In this document: piece by piece, positions 1-7,021 of the stretch | Numbering within the stretch: the stretch's first letter is position 1 | How the letters are laid out: every line of letters begins with the position of its first letter | DNA from: Halothiobacillus neapolitanus | GTDB lineage: Bacteria > Pseudomonadota > Gammaproteobacteria > Halothiobacillales > Halothiobacillaceae | Direction: 5' to 3' | NCBI GenBank assembly: GCA_020722165.1 | Contig: DYLI01000031.1 | Location: 5,206-14,907, forward strand | DNA length: 9,702 nt | Made by a program: the position numbers and the translations under genes | Notes under the pieces: model-generated | Databases searched by the model: none | What the model saw: the letters and a program-made list of their open reading frames with translations, nothing else | Told to the model about the DNA's origin: nothing

Positions 1-603
1 GATACCTTGGATCCTGACGGCTCACGCCAGTTCTTGCGCGATGTGCGCTATAAATTACCAACTTATCGCGCTTATTTTATTCAAGCGGGACAGCTCCATT
101 CAATTGATTGGCGTATTCTGGCTGCAACCGGCTACCAGGAGTCCAAATGGAATCCAGATGCGGTTGCGGATTTGGGCGCACGCGGCATGATGCAATTTAT
201 TGCTAGCACAGCACAAAAAATGGGGATTAATCCGCATGATCCGCGTTCAAGCATCGAAGGTGCGGCGCGTTATCTGAAATTGCTAGACCAGCAACTCCCG
301 CGCAATATCCCGACGAATGAGCGTCCGTGGTTTGCGCTTGCTGCCTACAATATCGGCATCGGCACCGTGCTCAACGCGGTGCGTACCCATCAACGCAAAC
401 ATCCCAAAGACACGCTGTACTGGCAGGATTTCAAAGATTCATTGTTGCTGGAAAATCAGGGCAGCGCCTTTACCCGCAAGCGCAGAAATCTCGCGCTACA
501 TTACGTGGACAGCATACGCAGTTATTACGAATTATTGATATGGCTGACCGAACGTAGTCCGGAAGTCGGCAATGCCGATAGCCAGACCAAAGCTAAGTCT
601 TAA
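1..603 (+). CDS. mltF: Membrane-bound lytic murein transglycosylase F, C-terminal catalytic part (5'-truncated by window)
   Basis: This is the C-terminal part of an MltF-type lytic transglycosylase. These enzymes cleave the MurNAc-GlcNAc bond of peptidoglycan at the outer membrane with formation of 1,6-anhydroMurNAc. The frame is open from base 1, so the TTG/ATG-like starts near base 7 are not real starts. The N-terminal leader and the solute-binding-protein-like domain of the family (full length about 500 residues) lie outside the window. Numbering from base 7, the soluble-lytic-transglycosylase fold is shown by IDWRILAATGYQESKWNP with the expected catalytic Glu at 45, then GARGMMQF (about 57-64), LxYLK-type helix ARYLKLL (87-93) and AAYNIG (112-117). 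The tail after about residue 180 is polar and poorly conserved. It is followed by a hairpin and T-run at 656-689. Family assignment is confident; the choice of F over related MltC/E-type enzymes rests on the DWRxLAAxxYQES pattern. Confidence 0.9.
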   Translation, partial: DTLDPDGSRQFLRDVRYKLPTYRAYFIQAGQLHSIDWRILAATGYQESKWNPDAVADLGARGMMQFIASTAQKMGINPHDPRSSIEGAARYLKLLDQQLPRNIPTNERPWFALAAYNIGIGTVLNAVRTHQRKHPKDTLYWQDFKDSLLLENQGSAFTRKRRNLALHYVDSIRSYYELLIWLTERSPEVGNADSQTKAKS

Positions 604-687
604 AACCTGTTTACGATCTTTTTTTGAGGCTGAAAATCCTCATAAAACGACACTTTAGGTGCGAATTCATTCGCCCCTACGCATTTT
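604..687 (+). terminator. Hairpin plus T-run after mltF (REP-like palindrome)
   Basis: Bases 656-665 pair with 670-679 as a 10-bp stem with one T-C mismatch (at 660/675) and a TTCA loop. Six T residues follow at 684-689, five to six bases after the stem. This fits an intrinsic terminator for the rightward mltF transcript, although the T-run is slightly distant and overlaps the rsmJ stop codon. A weaker stem (TGAGG 625-629 with CCTCA 638-642, extendable by four A-T pairs) precedes it. No T-run follows either stem on the minus strand, so it is less convincing as an rsmJ terminator. The core GCGAATTCATTCGCCCCTAC resembles REP-like palindromes seen in many genomes; this resemblance is from memory. 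Confidence 0.5.
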
Positions 688-1509
688 TTACACCCGTTTT
701 TCGTTAAATGGCGAGATCGTCAACGGGTTCTTAGGTGGTTTGGTCACATACACATCAAAGCGCACCGCCTTACCGCGATAGTCCAGGGTTGGCACACGCC
801 CGGCAAGATACTCCGCATGCAACGGTCGCTTGACCACCACGCGGCGCAGGGCGCGGGACAACGCGCAATCCAGCAATACCCCCGCATCCTCATCCACCCC
901 CACAAGCACATGAAACAAGCGCATGGGCTTTTTAACTAAAGCCGATTTGCTGCGCTCAGGAAACATCGGGTCAAGCACAATCACGTCATACGCGCCAAGG
1001 CTTGCCGGGTCGAACAAATGTTCAGCGGCATCTTCGGCACACAAACGCATACGCGATAGGGCGGCAAGACCTTGCTCAGTGGCGCGCCGCAAGCCGTCAG
1101 CCAATAGGGCATGCACCACCGGATGACGCTCACACAGCGTCACCTCACAACCGAGGCTTGCGAGCATGAACGCATCACGCCCCAAGCCTGCCGTCGCATC
1201 CAGCACACGTGGCAAGGGATTCCCCTTGACACCGACCGCGCGCGCCAACAATTCATCGCGTCGAAAACCAGCACGCTGCCTAAACCCGAGTGCGCCACCG
1301 CTAAAATCCACGCGCAAGGGCTCATCACGGGGAGCATCGCAATCCAGCAAGCACAGCCCATTCATACCCAAAGACAATGCCACACCTGAACTTGGTCGTG
1401 TATCCAGTACCTGTGAGCCAAGTTGCGTCGCCAACATCTCAGCCTCGGCCAAAAACTGCAGATGCTCGATGATGATAGGTGTTGAAGGCGTGCTTAGGGC
1501 AGGTTTCAT
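688..1509 (-). CDS. rsmJ: 16S rRNA (guanine(1516)-N(2))-methyltransferase RsmJ
   Basis: RsmJ (formerly YhiQ) transfers a methyl group from SAM to N2 of G1516 of 16S rRNA in the small ribosomal subunit. The Rossmann-like SAM motif is LDATAGLGRDAFMLASLG, with the family's downstream CERHPVV acidic-loop segment. The catalytic-region motif is DPMFPERSKSALVKKPMR, followed by VVVKRP; these strings are very close to known RsmJ proteins. The start chosen is the ATG at 1509, giving 273 residues, near the family's roughly 250. An in-frame ATG at 1545 would add 12 residues and overlap the end of argA by 29 bp. Neither has a clear Shine-Dalgarno, so translation is probably coupled to argA, whose stop lies 7 bp upstream of the 1509 start. 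It is the last gene of the arg operon here. The extra N-terminal 20-30 residues relative to E. coli RsmJ are of unknown meaning. Confidence 0.93.
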   Translation of the reverse strand: MKPALSTPSTPIIIEHLQFLAEAEMLATQLGSQVLDTRPSSGVALSLGMNGLCLLDCDAPRDEPLRVDFSGGALGFRQRAGFRRDELLARAVGVKGNPLPRVLDATAGLGRDAFMLASLGCEVTLCERHPVVHALLADGLRRATEQGLAALSRMRLCAEDAAEHLFDPASLGAYDVIVLDPMFPERSKSALVKKPMRLFHVLVGVDEDAGVLLDCALSRALRRVVVKRPLHAEYLAGRVPTLDYRGKAVRFDVYVTKPPKNPLTISPFNEKRV

Positions 1510-1516
1510 GCAAAGA

Positions 1517-2851
1517 TTAACGCGCTTGGCCACTATGGTCAGCATTCAAAGTCTTGGTAAACACTTTGGATTTGCGCTGTGCGTTGTAAATGGCCTGCCG
1601 TTCCACGGGTAGGTCGTTGACATGAGCCGCCGCAAAACCGTGTTCGATAAACCAATGCGCCGTGTGCGTGGTCAAAACAAACAGAGTCTGCATACCCCGC
1701 TGCCTGGCTTCTTTTTCCATGCGTGCGAGTAACCGCGCCGCACGCCCGCCGCGTCGATAGTGTGCATTCACGGCAAGGCAAGCCAACTCCGCCACCCGCG
1801 CTGCGGTAAAGAAATGCAGTGCAGCAGTGGCGATAATTTGCCCGTCCAGCTCGACCACCCAATAACGGTCAATCTCCAATTCAAGCTGCTCACGCGGACG
1901 GCGCACCAGCACGCCCTCTTCTTCCAAAGGACGAATCAGTTCCAGAATACCCGCCACATCGTCGATGCTGGCACGGCGCATTTTTTCCAGCGACTCGGCA
2001 GTCAACAAGGTTCCATGCCCCGAACGGCTGTATAACTCCTGAATCAGGGCACCCGGCGTGCGCCGATCGACCAAATGCACCCGTTCCACGCCACGCCGCA
2101 CCGCCTTGCAAGCACTCTCCAAATGCAAGGCCATTTCAGTACTCAAGCGTGCCTCATCCAAGACGGCCTGGGCTTCAGTCACCGTCATCTGCGCCGGTAA
2201 CTCAGCTGACGATTCGGTGAGGAAAATCAGCTTGTCGGCCTGCAAATACGCGGCAATTTCCAACGCCACGTCTTCCGCACGCAAATTGAACACCTCGCCT
2301 GTAGGCGACGCGCACAAACACGACTGCAATACGGTATGTCCCGCGTCCAATAACGAACGCAGGCGCGCCACCTCGACCTTGCGCACCTCACCGCTCCAGC
2401 CGAAATCATTACCCTCACGCACGCCAAGTGGGCGCGCCACCACCGCATTACTACTCACCACCGAAAGGCGCGCACCCTCCAAGGGCGTATTGGGCAAGCC
2501 CATCGACAACCGCGCCATTAAATCCAGCATTTGTACCGCCACGGCGCGCTTGATTGACGGCAAAGCCTGCTCACTGGTCACGCGCAAGCCCAAGTGCTGT
2601 TGCGTAGCCACCGCATCGTCCAACAACTCGGCTTCAATCTGCGGACGCGAGCCGGGTACCAGCACCAAGCGGACACCAAGCGACGTCAACAGAGCAATAT
2701 CTGAAATCAGCGCATCCACGCTGACAGCGTCACCATCCACCAAGGCTTCGCCAGCAAAAGCGAGCACAAACACGCGGTCTTGATGTGCGTAGATGTAGGG
2801 TGACGCATCGCGCAACCACTGCGCCATCTGCGATTGTTCAGGCGCGCTCAT
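1517..2851 (-). CDS. argA: Amino-acid N-acetyltransferase (N-acetylglutamate synthase) ArgA
   Basis: ArgA makes N-acetylglutamate from glutamate and acetyl-CoA, the committed first step of arginine synthesis, in the cytosol. At 444 residues it matches classical ArgA (about 440). Residues about 20-275 form the amino-acid-kinase-like domain that usually binds arginine for feedback inhibition: LVPGSRPQIEAEL (64-76), ITARLS-like LMARLSMGLPNTPLEGA (111-127) and RPLGVREG. Residues about 292-436 form the GNAT acetyltransferase domain: RRASIDDVAGILELIRPLE, the acetyl-CoA loop YRRGGRAARLL (365-375), FVLTT and the C-terminal signature YNAQRKSKV. The ATG at 2851 has GAGG five bases upstream, and lies 9 bp after the argF stop, so the two are co-transcribed. 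An ATG eight codons downstream is less favoured because it lacks this site. No key motif is missing. Confidence 0.97.
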   Translation of the reverse strand: MSAPEQSQMAQWLRDASPYIYAHQDRVFVLAFAGEALVDGDAVSVDALISDIALLTSLGVRLVLVPGSRPQIEAELLDDAVATQQHLGLRVTSEQALPSIKRAVAVQMLDLMARLSMGLPNTPLEGARLSVVSSNAVVARPLGVREGNDFGWSGEVRKVEVARLRSLLDAGHTVLQSCLCASPTGEVFNLRAEDVALEIAAYLQADKLIFLTESSAELPAQMTVTEAQAVLDEARLSTEMALHLESACKAVRRGVERVHLVDRRTPGALIQELYSRSGHGTLLTAESLEKMRRASIDDVAGILELIRPLEEEGVLVRRPREQLELEIDRYWVVELDGQIIATAALHFFTAARVAELACLAVNAHYRRGGRAARLLARMEKEARQRGMQTLFVLTTHTAHWFIEHGFAAAHVNDLPVERQAIYNAQRKSKVFTKTLNADHSGQAR

Positions 2852-2860
2852 GACAACCTC

Positions 2861-3772
2861 TTAAAACGGAACGTCGAGAAGAAACTCCAACAGCGCCTTT
2901 TGCGTATGCAGACGGTTTTCCGCCTCGTTCCACACCACACTCCAGCGACCGTCAATCACCCCCGCTTCAACCTCTTCACCACGATGTGCAGGCAGGCAGT
3001 GCATGAACAAGGCATCGGCACGCGCACGAGACATCAGCGTTTCGGTGACATTGAATCCCGCAAAATCACGCAAGCGGCGCTCGTTTTCTTCCTCCTGCCC
3101 CATGCTTGTCCAGACATCAGTCACAACTAGGTCGGCATCAGTACAAGCCTGCACCGGATCATGCGAAAACGTCACCCGCCCCGCTGCCGCCGCAAGCATG
3201 TCTGCATCAGGCGCATAGTCTGCTGGGGATGCGATATTCAGCTTAAAATCAAATACCTGCGCCGCATTGATAAAGGTGTTGCACATATTGAAGCCATCGC
3301 CCACCCAAGCCACCGTCTTGCCCTGAATTGAGCCACGATGCTCTTCATAGGTCATCACATCCGCCAAAAGCTGGCAGGGATGAAATTTTTCAGTCAAGGC
3401 ATTGATAACAGGAACCCTTGAGTAGCGTGCAAACTCCTCGATATCAGCGTGACGATGTGCTCGAATCATAATCACATCGACCATGCGCGAGAGCACCCGC
3501 GCGCTATCGGCAATCGGCTCGCCGCGCCCAAGTTGAGTATCGCGCGGTGAAAGAAAAATGGCATGACCACCCAGTTGCGCCATACCCGCCTCAAATGACA
3601 CACGGGTGCGCGTGGAGGCCTTCTCGAAAATCATCCCCAAGACGCGGTTTTGCAACGTAAGCACAGGCTCGGAACGGGCACGCGCTTCTTTTAAGCGACG
3701 CGCGCGTGCCAAAACTTGGCGTAGCTCATCATGGTTTAAATCGTCGAGCGTTAAAAAATGGCGCACATTCAT
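2861..3772 (-). CDS. argF: Ornithine carbamoyltransferase
   Basis: This cytosolic enzyme transfers the carbamoyl group from carbamoyl phosphate to ornithine, giving citrulline. The carbamoyl-phosphate-binding motif is FEKASTRTRVSFE with STRTR at 53-57. HPCQ is at 131-134, and the ornithine-binding loop DVWTSMG at 219-225. HCLPAHRGEEV starts at 258. The length of 303 residues is normal for anabolic OTCases. The loop usually written GDGNNM reads GDGFNM (158-163), keeping the second Asn. The start ATG at 3772 overlaps the argD stop as ATGA, with a G-rich ribosome-binding site a few bases upstream inside argD. That indicates translational coupling within argD-argF-argA. Its companions are all biosynthetic, so an anabolic rather than arginine-deiminase role is inferred. 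Confidence 0.97.
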   Translation of the reverse strand: MNVRHFLTLDDLNHDELRQVLARARRLKEARARSEPVLTLQNRVLGMIFEKASTRTRVSFEAGMAQLGGHAIFLSPRDTQLGRGEPIADSARVLSRMVDVIMIRAHRHADIEEFARYSRVPVINALTEKFHPCQLLADVMTYEEHRGSIQGKTVAWVGDGFNMCNTFINAAQVFDFKLNIASPADYAPDADMLAAAAGRVTFSHDPVQACTDADLVVTDVWTSMGQEEENERRLRDFAGFNVTETLMSRARADALFMHCLPAHRGEEVEAGVIDGRWSVVWNEAENRLHTQKALLEFLLDVPF

Positions 3773-4959
3773 ACATGACCCCCATCCGCCAAAAAAGCTG
3801 TAATCAATTCAGCCAGTGTGGCAATCAGCATGTCCGTCTGTTCATCCGACATCACTAGAGCAGGCAATAAACGAATCACCGAATCGGCCGTGACGTTAAT
3901 CAGCAAGCCCTTCTGCAAAGCCTGCCCCACCAAAGCGCCGCAAGCGCGATCTAGTTGCACGCCGATCATCAACCCGCGACCACGCACCTCAATCACACCG
4001 CTCACATCATGCAAACGTGAGCGCAAGCCATTCTGAATGCGTTGCCCCAGTTCATCAGCACGCGCCAACAAACCATCCCGCTCAATCACCTCCAGCACGG
4101 TATGCGCCACGCGACACATCAAAGGATTACCGCCAAAGGTCGAACCATGATTACCCGGCCCGAGCAATTCAGAAGCCGCACCCGCCGCCAAGCACGCACC
4201 AATCGGCACGCCATTGCCCAAGCCCTTGGCCAAGCTCATGACATCCGGCAACACATCGCAATGCTGAAAGCCGAACCATTTTCCCGTGCGCCCAATCCCG
4301 GTCTGCACTTCATCAACCATCATCAGCCAGCCGTTTTCATCGCAAATCTTGCGTACATCTTCCAAATAGCCCATTTTGGGCAGACGGATACCACCCTCGC
4401 CCTGAATAGGCTCAACTAGGATAGCCACAATATTGCGATCAGTTGCGGCCACTTGGCGCAACGTATCCACATCTCCATGCGGCACACGCACAAAACCGCT
4501 CACCAGAGGCTCAAAGCCTGCCTGCACCTTGCGGTTACCCGTGGCCGAAAGTGTGGCCATCGTGCGCCCATGAAAACTCGACTCCATCACCACGATATGC
4601 GGGTCGGACAGCCCTTTGCGATGCCCATGCAAACGCGCCAGCTTGATAGCCGCCTCATTCGCTTCGGCACCCGAGTTACAGAAAAACACTTTATCCATGC
4701 CGGAAATCGCACTCAAACGATCCGCCAAGGCCTCTTGCCAAGCAATGCCGTAAATGTTCGAGGTATGAATCAGCGTACGCGCCTGCTCGCAAATAGCCTC
4801 GGCAATATCCGGCTGCGCATGGCCTAGTCCGCATACCGCCACGCCCATAATCGCATCAAGATAACGCTTGCCCTCGGTATCCCACAGGAAAGCGCCTTCG
4901 CCACGCACAAAGGTGACAGGTTGGCGGTTATAGGTGTTCATTAAGTGATGCGTGGCCAT
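3769..4959 (-). CDS. argD: Acetylornithine aminotransferase (class III, PLP-dependent)
   Basis: ArgD converts N-acetylglutamate semialdehyde and glutamate to N-acetylornithine and 2-oxoglutarate. Many ArgD proteins also act as succinyldiaminopimelate aminotransferase for lysine synthesis; this cannot be decided here. Numbering from the upstream ATG at 4974, the PLP phosphate-binding SGAEANE is at 101-107, SSFHGRTMATLSATG at about 132-146, the cofactor-ring Asp in VDEVQTGIGRTG is D221, and the Schiff-base Lys in SLAKGLGNGVPIGA is K250. STFGGNPL follows. All are family signatures. I favour the ATG at 4959 (396 residues) because GGGGA lies 8 bases upstream; the ATG at 4974 (401 residues) lacks a clear site. 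First gene of the leftward arg operon; its stop overlaps the argF start by 4 bp. The only GGNCC site I found in the window lies inside it at 4157-4161. Confidence 0.96.
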   Translation of the reverse strand: MATHHLMNTYNRQPVTFVRGEGAFLWDTEGKRYLDAIMGVAVCGLGHAQPDIAEAICEQARTLIHTSNIYGIAWQEALADRLSAISGMDKVFFCNSGAEANEAAIKLARLHGHRKGLSDPHIVVMESSFHGRTMATLSATGNRKVQAGFEPLVSGFVRVPHGDVDTLRQVAATDRNIVAILVEPIQGEGGIRLPKMGYLEDVRKICDENGWLMMVDEVQTGIGRTGKWFGFQHCDVLPDVMSLAKGLGNGVPIGACLAAGAASELLGPGNHGSTFGGNPLMCRVAHTVLEVIERDGLLARADELGQRIQNGLRSRLHDVSGVIEVRGRGLMIGVQLDRACGALVGQALQKGLLINVTADSVIRLLPALVMSDEQTDMLIATLAELITAFLADGGHV

Positions 4960-4984
4960 GCTCGTATTCCCCATGGAAAACTCA

Positions 4985-5006
4985 GGAATTCTTAAAATTG
5001 GAATTC
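4985..5006. promoter_or_regulatory. Possible arg operon operator region (paired GGAATTC)
   Basis: Two identical GGAATTC heptamers at 4985-4991 and 5000-5006 flank the AT-rich stretch TTAAAATT, 26-46 bp upstream of the favoured argD start. Being 15 bp apart and with palindromic cores, they make an imperfect dyad in the position where an arginine repressor would act. The ArgR consensus (TGAAT-N4-ATTCA) is only partly met: on the minus strand TGAAT occurs at 5007-5003 but the second half is not at the right spacing. Evidence is positional only. Confidence 0.2.
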
Positions 5007-5017
5007 ACAAATAGTAA

Positions 5018-5035
5018 AGACCCCAAAAGGGGTCT
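5018..5035 (-). terminator. Perfect hairpin, probable terminator after superoxide dismutase gene
   Basis: AGACCCC at 5018-5024 and GGGGTCT at 5029-5035 form a perfect 7-bp stem around an AAAA loop (TTTT on the minus strand). On the minus strand the stem ends in TCT and is followed by TTACTATTTG, a short and interrupted U-tract. Position, 95 bp after the superoxide dismutase stop and before argD, fits an intrinsic terminator. It could instead act as an attenuator if transcription reads through into the arg operon. Confidence 0.6.
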
Positions 5036-5047
5036 GGATAGCTTGAG

Positions 5048-5106
5048 TTTAACCGCGCCACATGCACTTGTGAAGTGCTATTGCTCAATGACTTGGCGCG
5101 ATTAAA
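5048..5106 (-). ncRNA. Structured RNA element in the sod-argD spacer (unidentified)
   Basis: Bases 5048-5060 pair with 5094-5106 as a 13-bp stem; the single C-A mismatch on the plus strand becomes a G-U pair in a minus-strand RNA, which argues for a leftward RNA structure. The 33-base loop contains a second perfect hairpin, GCACTT 5064-5069 with AAGTGC 5073-5078. A loop segment (5084-5088, CTCAA) is complementary to TTGAG at 5043-5047 just outside the stem, allowing a pseudoknot. The terminator-like hairpin at 5018-5035 follows. It could be a 3' UTR element of the sod transcript, a small RNA, an argD leader or a repeated extragenic palindrome. I do not recognise it as a named family. Confidence 0.4.
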
Positions 5107-5129
5107 ATCACCTGAAAATCAAACCAAAA

Positions 5130-5915
5130 TTAAGCCTTAGTCGCAGCGTAACGGCGCGAGACTTCATCCCAGTTCACCACATCCCAGAACGCATTGATGT
5201 AATCAGGACGGCGGTTCTGGTAGCGCAAGTAGTAGGCGTGCTCCCACACATCCATACCCAGAATCGGCGTACCCTTCACTTCGGCAATGTCCATGATCGG
5301 GTTGTCCTGATTCGGAGTGGAAGACACCACCAGCTTACCCGCCGCATCGACCGACAACCACGCCCAGCCTGAGCCAAAACGTGTTGCGCCCGCCGCTGCG
5401 AATTTCTCGCGGAACTTGGCAAAATCACCGAACGTTGACTCAATATCCGCCAGCAACGCACCCTTGGGCTGACCGCCGCCATTGGGCGACAAAACCGTCC
5501 AGAACAGGCTGTGGTTGTAATGACCGCCGCCGTTGTTGCGCACTGCAACCGGCAGTTTGGAAATATTCGCCATCATCTCTTCGATGGACTTGTCTTCCCA
5601 CTCCGTGCCCGCAATCGCATTGTTGCAATTGGTGACATACGCGCCGTGGTGCTTAGTGTGGTGAATTTCCATGGTGCGCGCATCAATGGATTTCTCAAGC
5701 GAATCATAAGCATAGGTCAAATCAGGGAGTACAAGAGCCATGGATTTCTCCTTTTTAACAATGGGGGATACAGGTTTTGACGATGCAGGAACAGCGTCTT
5801 GCGCCACTAGCAAAGCAGACTGTGACGCCGTTAGCAAGCCTCCGGCCAAGGCCACGCTTTGACGCAAGAAGTTACGGCGTTCGGATTCAGGCACATTCAA
5901 ATGACTTTCGGGCAT
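5130..5915 (-). CDS. sodA: Mn/Fe superoxide dismutase with Tat-like leader and internal second start
   Basis: The enzyme dismutates superoxide to oxygen and hydrogen peroxide. Residues 59-261 are a complete SodA/SodB-family protein, beginning MALVLPDLTYAYDSLE. Metal ligands by alignment to known sequences are H85 (EIHHTKHH), H135 (NHSLFW), D222 and H226 (DVWEHAYY). GGGHYNH and the Gln of PNQDNP (Q203) match the Mn-type pattern rather than the Fe-type, though metal use cannot be proven. Residues 1-58 are an extra leader: ERRNFLR with twin Arg at 13-14, hydrophobic VALAGGLLTASQSALLVA (21-38), then a linker of about 20 residues. This fits a Tat signal, with possible cleavage after about residue 39. 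The upstream ATG at 5915 has GGAG 7 bases before it. The internal ATG at 5741 has AAGGAG 6 bases before it and would give a standard 203-residue cytosolic form. It lies 60 bp after metR on the same strand, and a hairpin follows. Confidence 0.95.
   Translation of the reverse strand: MPESHLNVPESERRNFLRQSVALAGGLLTASQSALLVAQDAVPASSKPVSPIVKKEKSMALVLPDLTYAYDSLEKSIDARTMEIHHTKHHGAYVTNCNNAIAGTEWEDKSIEEMMANISKLPVAVRNNGGGHYNHSLFWTVLSPNGGGQPKGALLADIESTFGDFAKFREKFAAAGATRFGSGWAWLSVDAAGKLVVSSTPNQDNPIMDIAEVKGTPILGMDVWEHAYYLRYQNRRPDYINAFWDVVNWDEVSRRYAATKA
5739..5753 (-). promoter_or_regulatory. Internal ribosome-binding site and start codon inside sod
   Basis: On the minus strand AAGGAG (5753-5748) is followed by AAATCC and ATG (5741-5739), a near-ideal Shine-Dalgarno with 6-base spacing. 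In the long frame the same bases are read as part of linker codons KKEKS. The protein from this ATG begins exactly where ordinary cytosolic superoxide dismutases begin. Use of both starts is inferred. Confidence 0.7.
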
Positions 5916-5975
5916 GAAAAATCTCCGTTTTTAGGCTATGTGAATCTAGACCGTATTCCATGACAGTACGATAGA

Positions 5976-6920
5976 TCACGCTGTTATTGCAGGGGTTTTA
6001 TCCCCCTCATCATACGGCTGCGCCAAACCTGTCAACGCCTGAAACGCACTACGCCGCAGCACCTCGACAAAGCCCTGGCGCAGCTCAAAATCATCACTAC
6101 GAAACGCGGCAAACAGCCCACTCCACAAACCCTGCTCACCAATCGGTCGCGCCAGCACATAACCACGTTCAATCTGCGCCTGCGCCGCCCAACGTGGCAA
6201 GGCCGCCAGCCCGCGCCGCGAAGCCACCAGTTGCAAAATCGCCACCGTCAACTCGGCGGTGCGCCGCTCCAAACTCATACCTGCGGGCTTCAAAACACGC
6301 TGCACTACATCCAAAGCCTGATCGGGCACCGGATAGCTAATCAGCGTTTGCCCGGCAAAATCCGCCGCCGCAAGCCAAGGCTTATCCGCCAACCCATGCC
6401 CCGGCGCAAGCAGCGCCACAATTTCATAACGAAACAGAGGCAAATAACTCACCCCCGGCCAATCGCGCATTTCCGACACCACGGCCAAATCCGCCCGCCC
6501 ATCTAGCAACAAATCCAGCGGCTCGGGCAAAAAACCGCTCACCAAATCCAGCTCGGCCTCCGGGTGTTCGGCGCGATAAGCATCCATCGCCGGCATCAGC
6601 CAGTCGAAGCACGAATGACACTCCACCGCAATACGCAACTGCTCCGGCGCATGTTGATTCGACAAACGCAACACCTCCGCCCGCGCCGCTTCAACCTCCG
6701 GCAACACCCGCCGCGCTGCCGTGAGCAAGCGCTCGCCCGCCGTCGTCAAACGCAAAGGCCGCTTGGAACGATCCAACATCGCCACACCCAAATAGCGTTC
6801 CAACGCCCCCAACTGATGCGACAACGCCGACTGCGTAAGATGCACCCGCTCCGCCGCCGCCGACACCGAACCGGTCTCAGCCAAAGCCTGAATCATGCGT
6901 AAATGGCGGAGTTCGATCAT
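5976..6920 (-). CDS. metR: LysR-type regulator MetR (methionine biosynthesis)
   Basis: MetR is a LysR-type DNA-binding regulator that uses homocysteine as co-effector and controls met genes such as metE, metH or metF. The N-terminal winged HTH spans about 1-60, with GSVSAAAERVHLTQSALSHQLGALE as the helix-turn-helix core. The co-effector domain follows from about 93. MetR-specific strings are IAVECHSCFDWLMPAM (97-112), LISYPVPDQALDV, LAALPRWA and GLWSGLFAAFR; these separate it from general LysR proteins. The length of 314 is normal. The start at 6920 has only a weak GAG upstream. It faces the restriction endonuclease gene divergently across 101 bp, and is followed after 60 bp by sod on the same strand, possibly co-transcribed. 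No met gene is in the window, so its local target is unknown. Confidence 0.93.
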   Translation of the reverse strand: MIELRHLRMIQALAETGSVSAAAERVHLTQSALSHQLGALERYLGVAMLDRSKRPLRLTTAGERLLTAARRVLPEVEAARAEVLRLSNQHAPEQLRIAVECHSCFDWLMPAMDAYRAEHPEAELDLVSGFLPEPLDLLLDGRADLAVVSEMRDWPGVSYLPLFRYEIVALLAPGHGLADKPWLAAADFAGQTLISYPVPDQALDVVQRVLKPAGMSLERRTAELTVAILQLVASRRGLAALPRWAAQAQIERGYVLARPIGEQGLWSGLFAAFRSDDFELRQGFVEVLRRSAFQALTGLAQPYDEGDKTPAITA

Positions 6921-7021
6921 GATGATGTCTCGGAAAGCTAAGGTTTACCTGTCAACCCTACTTGATTGCAGGCCGAACTTCATCAATCATCCTTTGAAAT
7001 CTCAATTCATAGTGCCCATCC
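6921..7021. promoter_or_regulatory. Divergent promoter region between metR and the endonuclease gene
   Basis: This 101-bp spacer must hold signals for two divergent genes, unless either is read from farther upstream. I see AT-rich patches but no convincing -35/-10 pair. TGAA 6995-6998 and TTCA 7006-7009 form a dyad, but with a 7-bp spacer instead of the 5 bp of the MetR consensus. No clear Shine-Dalgarno precedes the ATG at 7022. Confidence 0.4.

Noticed and set aside
1510..1545. rsmJ start at 1545
   Set aside because: No ribosome-binding site is visible, it overlaps argA by 29 bp, and it makes the protein longer than the family norm. The 1509 start is preferred but not proven.
2058..2783. 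241-codon open frame on the plus strand opposite argA
   Set aside because: Antisense shadow of argA, dominated by Ser, Thr, Arg and Ala with no motif.
4042..4827. Several 70-125-codon plus-strand frames opposite argD
   Set aside because: They overlap one another and an unmistakable argD; composition is that of complementary-strand shadows.
5048..5106. Possible integron attC site
   Set aside because: The minus strand has GTTAAAC beside the stem, like an attC R' box, but the opposite box is not a match. The stem lacks the unpaired central spacer, and there are no cassette genes or integrase around.
6995..7009. Possible MetR box between metR and the endonuclease gene
   Set aside because: TGAA and TTCA halves are 7 bp apart, while the known MetR consensus has 5 bp between them.
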